Below are positions 43,867 through 53,545 of a stretch of 59,854 nucleotides of DNA, piece by piece. Location: the NCBI RefSeq assembly GCF_016820515.1, contig NZ_JADHDV010000024.1, positions 1 through 59,854 of the forward strand, in the 5' to 3' direction. Under the pieces are notes generated by a model. It was not told the origin of the DNA. It made no database searches and saw only the letters and a program-made list of their open reading frames with translations. The translations under genes were made by a program, and so were the position numbers. This DNA comes from Pseudoxanthomonas beigongshangi. GTDB taxonomy: Bacteria > Pseudomonadota > Gammaproteobacteria > Xanthomonadales > Xanthomonadaceae. How positions within the stretch are numbered: position 1 is the first letter of the stretch; each line of letters begins with the position of its first letter.

Positions 43867-44388
43867 TCAGTCCCGCGCGGTTTCCGTCGCCTCGAACGCC
43901 ACGCTGTACGCCACCGCCCCCTGCGGCCGGCTGCCATCCAGGGTCAACGCCATGAAGTATTCGGCCGGTGCGCCCTCGTAACGCAGCTCGGCCTCGTTCG
44001 CGAAACCGAAACGCGCGTAATACCCGGGATCGCCCAGCACCACGCAGCCGCCCGCGCCGGCCTGGCGCAACCGGGCCAGGCCGGCTTCGATCAGCGCGGC
44101 GCCGATACCGGCGCCCTGGCAGTCCGGCGCCACCGCCACCGGCCCCAGCCCGTACCAGCCGGCCGCGCCGTCGCCGATGGCCACCGGCGAAAACGCGACG
44201 TGGCCGATCACCCGCCCATCCTGTTCCGCCAGCAGCGACAGGGTCAGCTCGTCGCGCGCGCGCAACGCGTCGACGATCGCCGCCTCGGTGCCGCTGCTGT
44301 GTTCGGCAACGGCGAAGGCCTTCGTGATCAGGGCACGGATGGCGGGCGTGTCGGCGGGGGTTTCGGAGCGCAGCGCGTAGGCGATCAT
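43867..44388 (-). CDS. YhbS-like GNAT N-acetyltransferase
   Basis: A 173-residue GNAT protein. Motif A is LGPVAVAPDCQGAGIGAALIEAGLARL with the Q-x-x-G-x-G loop; GYYARFGF is the motif-B strand. The overall pattern matches the YhbS group. The ATG at 44388 begins the conserved region. Substrate unknown. It is divergent from the glycine riboswitch, and convergent with the CoA-transferase through the repeat array. Confidence 0.82.
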   Translation of the reverse strand: MIAYALRSETPADTPAIRALITKAFAVAEHSSGTEAAIVDALRARDELTLSLLAEQDGRVIGHVAFSPVAIGDGAAGWYGLGPVAVAPDCQGAGIGAALIEAGLARLRQAGAGGCVVLGDPGYYARFGFANEAELRYEGAPAEYFMALTLDGSRPQGAVAYSVAFEATETARD

Positions 44389-44444
44389 GGGGACAGGCAG
44401 GCCAGTGGAGCCGGTATTTTCACATCGGTCTCTGCTAAAGTGCG

Positions 44445-44630
44445 CGCCGGATGCAGGAGAGCGGAGCCGCACGCTCCCGCCGAAGGCGCAGGCTCCCATA
44501 ATCGCTCAGGCTCGGTTGCTGGACGCAACCATCCACTGCATCCACCCACGCCGATCTGGAGAGAGGTCTTCGATGACCCGCCGAAGGGGCAAGCGGCCCA
44601 CGCCGCCGAACTCTCAGGCAAAAGGACAGC
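44445..44630 (+). ncRNA. tandem glycine riboswitch
   Basis: Two glycine aptamers stand in line. Aptamer I runs from GGAGAG (44456) through GCCGAAGGCGCAGGC to CTCAGGC (44505-44511). Aptamer II runs from GGAGAGAGG (44558) through CCGCCGAAGGGGCAAGC to CTCAGGCAAAAGGACAG (44613-44629). These are the conserved sequence blocks of the glycine riboswitch. A possible -10 (TAAAGT, 44436-44441) lies just ahead. Downstream, an ACCGGATTCCGGT hairpin (44640) and GGTTCCGGC...GCCGGAACC just before the ATG at 44748 could form the expression platform by hiding the ribosome site; glycine would then presumably switch the gene on. It controls the TRIC/UPF0126 gene. Confidence 0.9.
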
Positions 44631-44747
44631 GGGAGCGGCACCGGATTCCGGTCGTGAATTGAGCGTTCCGTCCCACGCGCCTCCGCGCGCGGAAGGCGTG
44701 CGCGCAATTCCCGCCGGTTCCGGCCACCTCCCGCCGGAACCTTCCCC

Positions 44748-45365
44748 ATGCTGCTCTCCCTGATCTACCTCGTCGCCATCACCGCCGAAGCCATGACCGG
44801 CGCGCTGTCCGCCGGTCGCCGGCGGATGGACCTGTTCGGTGTCGTCATCATCGCCTCGGTCACCGCGCTCGGCGGCGGCTCGTTGCGCGACATCGTGCTC
44901 GGCCACTACCCGCTGGGCTGGGTGAAGCATCCGGAATACCTGGGCTACACCATCGGCGCGGCCATCGTCGCCACCTTCGTCGCCCGCTGGATGCATCATC
45001 TTCGCCAGGCGTTCCTGTGGCTGGATGCGCTGGGCCTGGTCGCCTTCACCCTGATCGGCTGCGCGATCGCGCGCGAGGCCGGGCACGCGCCGGCCATCGT
45101 GGTGATCGCCGGCATGCTCACCGGCACCTTCGGCGGCGTGCTGCGCGATGTGCTGTGCAACGAGATTCCGCTGGTATTCCAGAAGGAACTGTATGCCAGC
45201 GTCTCGCTGCTGACCGGCGCGGCGTATCTGCTCCTGCTGCACGCGGGCGTGAATGAGTCCACCGCCACCCTGGGCTGCCTGGGCGGTGGCTTCCTGCTGC
45301 GGCTGCTGGCGATCCGCTACAACTGGGACGTGCCGAAGTTCGTCTATCGCGGCGAAACGCACTGA
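44748..45365 (+). CDS. TRIC/UPF0126 family membrane channel, probable glycine transport
   Basis: A 205-residue inner-membrane protein with about seven hydrophobic segments and two repeated motifs, VTALGGGSLRDIVLGHYP and TGTFGGVLRDVLCNEIP, which define the UPF0126 (YicG/YadS)/TRIC fold; the repeated Gly-rich GG-x-x-R-D sites bend the pore helices. It directly follows a tandem glycine riboswitch, which supports a role in moving glycine. Convergent with the aroG gene across a REP-like hairpin pair. Confidence 0.88.
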   Translation: MLLSLIYLVAITAEAMTGALSAGRRRMDLFGVVIIASVTALGGGSLRDIVLGHYPLGWVKHPEYLGYTIGAAIVATFVARWMHHLRQAFLWLDALGLVAFTLIGCAIAREAGHAPAIVVIAGMLTGTFGGVLRDVLCNEIPLVFQKELYASVSLLTGAAYLLLLHAGVNESTATLGCLGGGFLLRLLAIRYNWDVPKFVYRGETH

Positions 45366-45405
45366 TCGCATCGGGCGATGCGCGCATCCCGCGATGGCGC
45401 TCCGC

Positions 45406-45482
45406 GCAGGAGCGGCCCCGGGATTGCGCCGACGATCCGGAGAGAGGGGAACGGATCGCCGTCGCGCCCGGGCCGCTCCTGC
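45406..45482. repeat. inverted repeat between convergent genes
   Basis: GCAGGAGCGGCCC (45406-45418) and GGGCCGCTCCTGC (45470-45482) are perfect 13-bp arms, with further partial pairing inside (GATCCG...CGGATC). It is a different family from the GGGAGCGACGT elements, located between the convergent channel and aroG genes, and could stop transcription from both. Confidence 0.8.
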
Positions 45483-45500
45483 GGCCCTCCACGACGCGGA

Positions 45501-46574
<1,074 letters not shown>

Positions 46575-46625
46575 CGGGAAATCTCCAGTTCGTTGTCTGT
46601 GTGCGATGTCGCCAGCCCTGGAAGC

Positions 46626-46654
46626 AAAAAAGCCGCCAGGTTCGCTGGCGGCTT
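46626..46654 (-). terminator. aroG attenuator terminator
   Basis: On the minus strand AAGCCGCCAG-cgaac-CTGGCGGCTT is a perfect 10-bp stem followed by a run of six T, 51 bp before the aroG start and 24 bp after the leader-peptide stop. Its 5' arm (CCGCCAGCG) can pair instead with CGCTGGCGG at 46710-46702, inside the leader-peptide coding sequence, to make the antiterminator. Confidence 0.9.
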
Positions 46655-46678
46655 TCGGGAATGCGTCTGAATGTTTCT

Positions 46679-46759
46679 TCAGGGTGAGCGCAGTCCTTCC
46701 TCCGCCAGCGGCATCGGAAAGTAGTACCAAAAGTAAAAGCTGGCGCGGGCTGCGTTCAT
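46679..46759 (-). CDS. aromatic leader peptide of aroG attenuator
   Basis: A 26-codon open frame starting with ATG at 46759 and ending TGA. The peptide begins MNAARAS then FYFWYYF, a run of seven aromatic codons (three Phe, three Tyr, one Trp), then PMPLAEEGLRSP. Such a run is the ribosome-stalling switch of amino-acid attenuators: shortage of any of the three aromatic acids stalls translation. The next codons contain CGCTGGCGG, which then pairs with the terminator arm and lets transcription pass into aroG. The frame is separate from aroG. A possible promoter (TTGCGT-16-TATCAA at 46796-46769) would leave almost no 5' leader, so the true start may differ. Confidence 0.88.
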   Translation of the reverse strand: MNAARASFYFWYYFPMPLAEEGLRSP

Positions 46760-46828
46760 TGGGTTGCATTGATAGCACAGCTTTGCCGCAACGCAAAATG
46801 TTTCATTTGCAAGCACCCCGCCCTCCCT

Positions 46829-46922
46829 TGTGGGAGCGACGTCAGTCGCGAGCCTTCCGTTCATCATTCGGGAAGGGCACGGGCCCAGGGGGCAAAAGCT
46901 CGCGACTGACGTCGCTCCCACA
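46829..46922. repeat. inverted pair of REP-like elements
   Basis: GGGAGCGACGTCAGTCGC (within 46829-46851) and its reverse complement (46900-46922) flank 48 bases. They match the pair at 14483-14586. They lie between the aroG promoter and the groEL terminator. Confidence 0.85.
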
Positions 46923-46952
46923 GGAAAAGAAAAGGGGAGATCCGCCCCAAAG

Positions 46953-46980
46953 AAAAACCCCGCCTTGCGGCGGGGTTTTT
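46953..46980. terminator. groEL rho-independent terminator
   Basis: AAAAACCCCGCC-ttgc-GGCGGGGTTTTT is a perfect 12-bp stem with T-tracts on both strands, 29 bp beyond the groEL stop codon. Confidence 0.92.
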
Positions 46981-47009
46981 CGTCTTGCGGGTTTGCCTGG
47001 AGGGCCGGA

Positions 47010-48780
<1,771 letters not shown>

Positions 48781-48790
48781 GCCTCGGCGA

Positions 48791-49081
48791 TCAGCCGAGG
48801 ATCGCGAAGATGTCGTCTTCCTTCACGACCAGGTAGTCGGTGCCGTCCAGCTTCACTTCGGTGCCGCTGTACTTGCCGAACAGGACCTTGTCGCCGACCT
48901 TCACCTTCGGGGCGCGCACGTTGCCGTTGTCCAGGACCTTGCCTTCGCCGACGGCGACGACTTCACCCTTGATCGGCTTCTCGGTGGCCGAGTCCGGAAT
49001 CACGATGCCGCCCGCGGACAGCTTCTCTTCTTCCATACGCTTGATGACCACGCGGTCGTACAGCGGCTTGATATTGCTCAT
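48791..49081 (-). CDS. groES: co-chaperonin GroES (10 kDa)
   Basis: A 96-residue co-chaperonin. The mobile loop that grips GroEL is [19 protein letters not shown], and the hallmark strands ([39 protein letters not shown]) are intact. The ATG at 49081 fits the family. A CIRCE operator lies 47 bp upstream, and the operon continues with groEL. Confidence 0.97.
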   Translation of the reverse strand: MSNIKPLYDRVVIKRMEEEKLSAGGIVIPDSATEKPIKGEVVAVGEGKVLDNGNVRAPKVKVGDKVLFGKYSGTEVKLDGTDYLVVKEDDIFAILG

Positions 49082-49128
49082 TTCAATCCTCTTTAAGTGA
49101 TTGATTGGACAGGGAAAGGTTGGCGATG

Positions 49129-49155
49129 TTAGCACTCGGTACCCGAGAGTGCCAG
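49129..49155. promoter_or_regulatory. CIRCE element (HrcA operator) of groESL
   Basis: TTAGCACTC-N9-GAGTGCCAG matches the CIRCE consensus TTAGCACTC-N9-GAGTGCTAA with two mismatches in the second arm. CIRCE is bound by the HrcA repressor, which GroEL itself keeps active, so groESL should be derepressed by heat or unfolded protein. Confidence 0.88.
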
Positions 49156-49239
49156 CAACGCGGGCAAACAAACCCCGGCGAACCGGGATTGCGCTGAGAT
49201 GGGGCCCGGGCCGGGCCTTTCAAGGGCCGGAACCGAAAT

Positions 49240-49274
49240 TTGATCTTCGGCCGTATTACGTCTGTAATTACGTC
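49240..49274 (+). promoter_or_regulatory. promoter and operator of the toxin-antitoxin pair
   Basis: TTGATC (-35, 49240-49245) and TGTAAT (-10, 49263-49268) are 17 bp apart. ATTACGTC is repeated directly at 49255-49262 and 49267-49274 (12-bp period), and ATTAC-gtct-GTAAT is inverted over the -10. These repeats are the likely operator for the AbrB-type antitoxin. The predicted start point falls at the antitoxin ATG, so the mRNA would be leaderless. Confidence 0.6.
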
Positions 49275-49275
49275 C

Positions 49276-49500
49276 ATGAAAACGCTCAAGCTCAACCGCA
49301 TCGGCAATTCCGTCGGCCTGGTCCTGCCCCGGGACGTGCTGTCGCGGCTGAAAGTGGCCGAAGGCGACACCCTCTATCTGACCGAGGCGCCGGACGGTTA
49401 CCGCCTGACTCCGTTCGATCCCGAGTTCGCGCGGCAGATGGATGCGGCCGAGCAGATCATGCGCGAGAACCGCGACGTCCTGCGCAAGCTGGCCGAGTAG
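49276..49500 (+). CDS. AbrB/MazE-type antitoxin
   Basis: A 74-residue swapped-hairpin AbrB-fold DNA-binding protein: MKTLKLNRIGNSVGLVLPRDVLSRLKVAEGDTLYL is the classical domain (as in MazE, VapB and SpoVT). The C-terminal helix (PEFARQMDAAEQIMRENRDVLRKLAE) resembles the Phd/Doc-neutralising tail. It probably represses its own promoter and blocks the Doc toxin encoded 2 bp downstream. No ribosome site is visible, in keeping with a leaderless message. Confidence 0.85.
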   Translation: MKTLKLNRIGNSVGLVLPRDVLSRLKVAEGDTLYLTEAPDGYRLTPFDPEFARQMDAAEQIMRENRDVLRKLAE

Positions 49501-49502
49501 CC

Positions 49503-49901
49503 ATGCGCGAACCGGTCTGGTTGCTGGAGTCGGTGATGGAAGCCGCCCACCTGCAGCAGTTGGCCGAACACGGCGGCCCGTCCGGCGTCCGCGACCCGCA
49601 CCTGCTGAGCAGCGCCCTGGCGCGTCCGCGGCAGGTATTCGCCTACGGCGACGGGGTGGATCTGGCGGCGCTGGTGGCGGCCTACGCCCACGGCATCGCG
49701 CGCAACCATCCCTTCGTCGACGGCAACAAGCGCACGGCGCTGATTGCCCTGTTGCTGTTCCTGCGGCTCAACGGCCAGGACCTCGTCGCTCCGCCGATGG
49801 ATCGCTATCTGATGACGATGGCGCTGGCGGCCGGCGATTTGAACGAGACCCAACTGGCCGACTGGATCCGGTCCCGACTCCAACCTTTTCCGGCGCCCTG
49901 A
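49503..49901 (+). CDS. doc: Doc-type Fic-domain toxin
   Basis: A 132-residue Doc-family protein with the Fic motif HPFVDGNKR (His69, Asp73, Asn75, Arg77). Doc phosphorylates and inactivates elongation factor Tu; the Asp/Gly pair at the motif centre is compatible with that activity. The start lies 2 bp after the antitoxin stop. Doc usually pairs with a Phd antitoxin, so its pairing here with an AbrB-type antitoxin is a known but less common arrangement. Confidence 0.88.
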   Translation: MREPVWLLESVMEAAHLQQLAEHGGPSGVRDPHLLSSALARPRQVFAYGDGVDLAALVAAYAHGIARNHPFVDGNKRTALIALLLFLRLNGQDLVAPPMDRYLMTMALAAGDLNETQLADWIRSRLQPFPAP

Positions 49902-49933
49902 ACCGGCGCCCACGCTGCGATAATCGCCTGCCT

Positions 49934-50266
49934 ATGTCCGTCCTGATCGCCTTCTGCACCTGCCCCGATGCCGACAGCGCCCGTCGCCTGGCCGGGACGC
50001 TGGTGGAAGAGCGGCTGGCGGCATGCGTGAACATCCTGCCCGGGATGACCTCGGTCTACCGCTGGCGGGACGCGGTGGAGACCACCGACGAGGTCCAGCT
50101 GATCATCAAGACCACCGCCGTACGCCTGCCGGCGCTGGCGGCCCGGCTGGCCGAGCTGCATCCCTACGAACTCCCCGAGCTGCTGGCGGTCCAAGCCGCC
50201 GCCGGCCTGCCCGCCTACCTGGCCTGGGTGACGGCGGAGACGAGCGAGCCCCGAGAGGAATCCTGA
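49934..50266 (+). CDS. cutA: CutA1 divalent-cation tolerance protein
   Basis: A 110-residue CutA1. The signature strands are AFCTCPDADSARRLAGTLVEERLAACVNILPG, SVYRW and KTTAVRLPALAARLAELHPYELPE. CutA1 forms trimers and is linked to copper and other cation tolerance, though its biochemical role is unsettled. The stop lies 3 bp before the dsbD start, so it is the first gene of a cutA-dsbD-tlpA unit. Confidence 0.93.
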   Translation: MSVLIAFCTCPDADSARRLAGTLVEERLAACVNILPGMTSVYRWRDAVETTDEVQLIIKTTAVRLPALAARLAELHPYELPELLAVQAAAGLPAYLAWVTAETSEPREES

Positions 50267-50269
50267 CCG

Positions 50270-52594
50270 ATGACGTGGTTGTCCCGCCTGCTGGCCCTGG
50301 GCCTGCTGCCCTTCGCCTGCTCCGCGCAGGCCCAGATCCGCCCGCAGGACCTGCCTCCGGTCGACGAAGTGTTCGTCCCCAGCGTGACCGCGCCCAGCCG
50401 CGACCGCATCGAGGTGCACTGGAAAATCGCCGATGGCTACTACCTGTACCGGCATCGCACCGGCGTCGAGGTGAGCGCCGGCGGTTTCACCGCCAAGCCG
50501 CTGCAACTGCCCAAGGGCAAGGCCTATCGCGACGAGTTCTTCGGCGACGTGGAAACCTATCGCGGCAGCCTGACCGCGGTGCTGCCCGGCCAGGCGGGCG
50601 CGGACGCCGATACGGTCACCCTCAAGATCAAGTACCAGGGCTGCGCCGACGCCGGCATCTGCTATCCGCCGCAGGTCCGCAACCTCACCGTGAACCTGCC
50701 CGGCGGCGCGCCCGCGGCGGCGGCGAACGATGCCGGCGGCTTCGTGCCGCTGGGTTCGCTGACCGGAGGCGGCTCGTCGCTGCTGGGTGGCGGCAAGGGC
50801 GCGGTCGATGCCGCGCCGCTGCCGCAGGATCGCGCCTTCGCGGTGGAAGCCATCGCCTTCGACGGCAACCAGTTGCTGCTGCGCTTCACCCCGGCGCGCG
50901 GCTACTACGTCTATCGCGACCGCACCTCGATGGCGCTGGAAGGCGCGTCCGGCATCGGCCTGCAGAAGCCGCGCTGGCCCAAGGGTCAGGCCTACCACGA
51001 CGAACACTTCGGCGACGTCATCGTCTACTTCGATCAGGCCGAAGTGCCGGTGCCGCTGAAGCGCGATCACGCCAACGCCACCAAGGCCACCCTGCGGGTG
51101 ACCTTCCAGGGCTGCCAGACCGGCGGCATCTGCTATCCGCCGATGACCCGCCGGATCGCGCTGTCGATTCCGGCCGGCAAGGTGACCCCGCCGGCCGAAG
51201 CCGCTGCCTCCGAAGCGCCGGCAGCGCTGCCCGCGGCGAATGGCGCGGCGGTTGCGGATACCGCCGGCACGGACGCATCCACTACCGAAACACCCGCCGC
51301 CTCCGACACGGCCGCTTCCGCCGGCGCTACCACCACCGAGGTGCCACGCACGCGGCCGCCAGAAGACGCGCTGCGTCGCGCCTCCGGCACGCCGACCAGC
51401 CTGTGGCTGGCGCTGCTGCTGGCGCTGGGCGGCGGCCTGATCCTCAACCTAATGCCGTGCGTGCTGCCGGTGCTGTCGCTGAAGGCGCTGTCGCTGGCCG
51501 GCGGCGATCGGCCGAAGGCGCGCGCGCTCTGGTACACCGCCGGCGTGCTGCTGAGTTTCCTGGCGGTGGGCGGCGCGGCCATCGCGCTGCGCGCGGCCGG
51601 TCAGGCGCTGGGCTGGGGCTTCCAGTTGCAGCAACCGCTGGTGATCGGCGTGCTGGTGTACGTGGTGTTCGCGGTCGGCCTGAGCCTGTCGGGCGTGTTC
51701 GCCGTGGGTTACGGCCTGGCCGGCGCCGGCGATGGGCTGGCCCGCCGACACGGTCCGGCCGGTGATTTCTTCACCGGCGTGCTCGCGGTGGTGGTGGCGA
51801 GCCCGTGCACCGCGCCGTTCATGGGCGCGGCGCTGGCGTTCGCGTTCGCCGCGCCGGTGCCGCTGGCGTTGCTGGTGTTCCTGATGCTGGGCGTCGGCCT
51901 GGCGCTGCCGTTCCTGCTGATCGGCTTCGTGCCGGCGCTGGCCAACCGCCTGCCGCGCCCGGGCGCGTGGATGGAAACGCTGAAGAAGGCGCTGGCCTTC
52001 CCGATGTACCTGACCGCGGTGTGGCTGCTGTGGGTGCTCGGCCGCCAGCGCGGCATCGACGCGGTCGCGCTGGTGCTGGTCGGGCTGGTGCTGCTGGCGG
52101 TCGCCGCGTGGTGGCTGCAACGCCTGCGCTGGCGCGCCGCGCCGGTGCAGCGCGTGCTGGCGGTGCTGGTGCTGGCTTCGGCCATCGTGCCGCTGGTGAT
52201 GGCGCATCGCCTGCCGCCGCCGGAACGCGCCGCGCCCGCCGAGACGCAGCACAGCGTCGCCTTTTCGCCGGAGCGATTGGCCGCGCTGCGCGCCGAGGGC
52301 AAGGTGGTGTTCGTCGACATCACCGCCGACTGGTGCGTGACCTGCAAGGCCAACGAGAAGACCGTGCTGGATCGCGAACCCTTCCGCAAGGCGCTGGCCG
52401 ACGCCAACGGCGTGCTGATGCGCGGCGACTGGACCAATGTCGATGCCACCATCACCGCCTACCTGGAACAGCACGGCGCGGTCGGCGTGCCGCTGTACGT
52501 GGTGTATCCGCGCGACGGCGGCGAAGGTGAAGTGCTGCCGACGGTGCTGACCCAGTCCATGATCGAGGACGCACTGGCGAGGGCCGCGCGATGA
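50270..52594 (+). CDS. dsbD: thiol:disulfide interchange protein DsbD, duplicated alpha domain
   Basis: A 774-residue electron carrier passing reducing power from the cytosol to periplasmic thiol proteins. After a signal peptide (to about 22) there are two alpha-like beta-sandwich domains, each with its cysteine pair in GC-x5-CYPP (Cys125/Cys131 and Cys282/Cys288). Then comes a Ala/Pro/Thr linker (305-370), eight membrane segments with the transmembrane cysteines Cys397 (LMPCVLP) and Cys513 (SPCTAPF), and the C-terminal thioredoxin domain DWCVTCK (Cys689, Cys692). Usual DsbD has one alpha domain and about 565-620 residues, so this one is enlarged. The tlpA gene overlaps its end by 4 bases. 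Confidence 0.93.
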   Translation: MTWLSRLLALGLLPFACSAQAQIRPQDLPPVDEVFVPSVTAPSRDRIEVHWKIADGYYLYRHRTGVEVSAGGFTAKPLQLPKGKAYRDEFFGDVETYRGSLTAVLPGQAGADADTVTLKIKYQGCADAGICYPPQVRNLTVNLPGGAPAAAANDAGGFVPLGSLTGGGSSLLGGGKGAVDAAPLPQDRAFAVEAIAFDGNQLLLRFTPARGYYVYRDRTSMALEGASGIGLQKPRWPKGQAYHDEHFGDVIVYFDQAEVPVPLKRDHANATKATLRVTFQGCQTGGICYPPMTRRIALSIPAGKVTPPAEAAASEAPAALPAANGAAVADTAGTDASTTETPAASDTAASAGATTTEVPRTRPPEDALRRASGTPTSLWLALLLALGGGLILNLMPCVLPVLSLKALSLAGGDRPKARALWYTAGVLLSFLAVGGAAIALRAAGQALGWGFQLQQPLVIGVLVYVVFAVGLSLSGVFAVGYGLAGAGDGLARRHGPAGDFFTGVLAVVVASPCTAPFMGAALAFAFAAPVPLALLVFLMLGVGLALPFLLIGFVPALANRLPRPGAWMETLKKALAFPMYLTAVWLLWVLGRQRGIDAVALVLVGLVLLAVAAWWLQRLRWRAAPVQRVLAVLVLASAIVPLVMAHRLPPPERAAPAETQHSVAFSPERLAALRAEGKVVFVDITADWCVTCKANEKTVLDREPFRKALADANGVLMRGDWTNVDATITAYLEQHGAVGVPLYVVYPRDGGEGEVLPTVLTQSMIEDALARAAR

Positions 52595-53187
52595 AGCTCA
52601 CGACCGCGCACGTGCTGTGGGTGGCGGTGGCCGCCGGCGCGCTCGGCCTGCTGGCCAGCCACGCCTTCGACAGCGGCTGGCTGTGGCGCACCGAACCGGG
52701 ACAGCAGGCGTTGCAGACCGTCGTCAACGCGACCGCGCCCAAGCCGCCGCCCGGCGTGACCCCCGCCAAGGTGGGCGATCCGATGCCGAAGATCGCCCTG
52801 CCCGGCCCCGACGGAAAGATGGTGGACCTGACGAGCTACCGCGGCCGTCCGCTGCTGATCAACGTATGGGCCAGCTGGTGCGGCCCGTGCGTCAAGGAAA
52901 TGCCGGAACTGGACCGCTTCGCCCGCGAACAGGGCGCCGACGGCGTGCAGGTGATCGGCCTGGCGCTGGACACCGTGGAAGGCGTGAACGATTTCCTGGC
53001 CAAGGTGCCGGTGCAGTACCCGATCCTGCTGGACACGCCCGGCCCGGCCGACAGCAGCGTCTGGCTCGGCAACGCCAAGGGCGTACTCCCCTACACCGTG
53101 CTGGTGGGCGCGGACGGGCGCATCCTCAAACAGAAGATCGGGCCGTTCGTGGAAGGCGAGATCACCGGCTGGGCGAGCAAGCATTAG
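52591..53187 (+). CDS. TlpA/ResA-type thioredoxin-like protein
   Basis: A 198-residue membrane-anchored periplasmic thioredoxin. An N-terminal hydrophobic segment (VLWVAVAAGALGLLA) leads to a thioredoxin fold with the active site WCGPC (Cys97, Cys100) and the cis-Pro loop PYTVLVG. It is probably kept reduced by DsbD, whose gene overlaps its start by 4 bases, and may serve cytochrome c maturation. Confidence 0.92.
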   Translation: MKLTTAHVLWVAVAAGALGLLASHAFDSGWLWRTEPGQQALQTVVNATAPKPPPGVTPAKVGDPMPKIALPGPDGKMVDLTSYRGRPLLINVWASWCGPCVKEMPELDRFAREQGADGVQVIGLALDTVEGVNDFLAKVPVQYPILLDTPGPADSSVWLGNAKGVLPYTVLVGADGRILKQKIGPFVEGEITGWASKH

Positions 53188-53189
53188 CT

Positions 53190-53535
53190 TTTTTGCCTCC
53201 CCCTTTGAAAAAGGGGGACTGAGGGGGATTTGCTTTTTCTTCCAGCACCGCGCAAATCCCCCGTCACCCGCTACGCGGGTGCCCGGCCCTTTTCCAAAGG
53301 GGGCTATCAAGACCACGCGAGCTTTTTGCCTCCCCCTTTGCAAAAGGGGGACTGAGGGGGATTTGCTCTTTCTTCCAGCACCGCGCAAATCCCCCGTCAC
53401 CCGCTAGCGCGGGTGCCCGCCCCCTTTTTCAAAGGGGGCTATCAGGTCGCGCGAGCTTTTACCTCCCCCTTTGCAAAAGGGGGATTGAGGGGGATTTGCT
53501 TTTCTCTTCCAGCACTACGCAAATCCCCCACCACC
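53190..53535. repeat. 133-bp tandem repeat array (about 2.6 units)
   Basis: The phrase TTGCCTCCCCCTTTG recurs at 53193 and 53326, with TTACCTCCCCC at 53459, an exact 133-bp period. Units contain CCCCCTTTnnAAAAGGGGG, GGGGGATTTGC and AAATCCCCCGTCACCCGC. It fills the whole gap between the convergent tlpA-like and EreA/TraB-like genes and ends 10 bp before the latter's stop codon. Confidence 0.9.
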
Positions 53536-53545
53536 CACTCACCCT

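Noticed and set aside
43273..43937. Minus-strand open frames with ASPFEEGGLRGICSW repeats
   Set aside because: These are readings of the 131-132-bp array and change with copy number.
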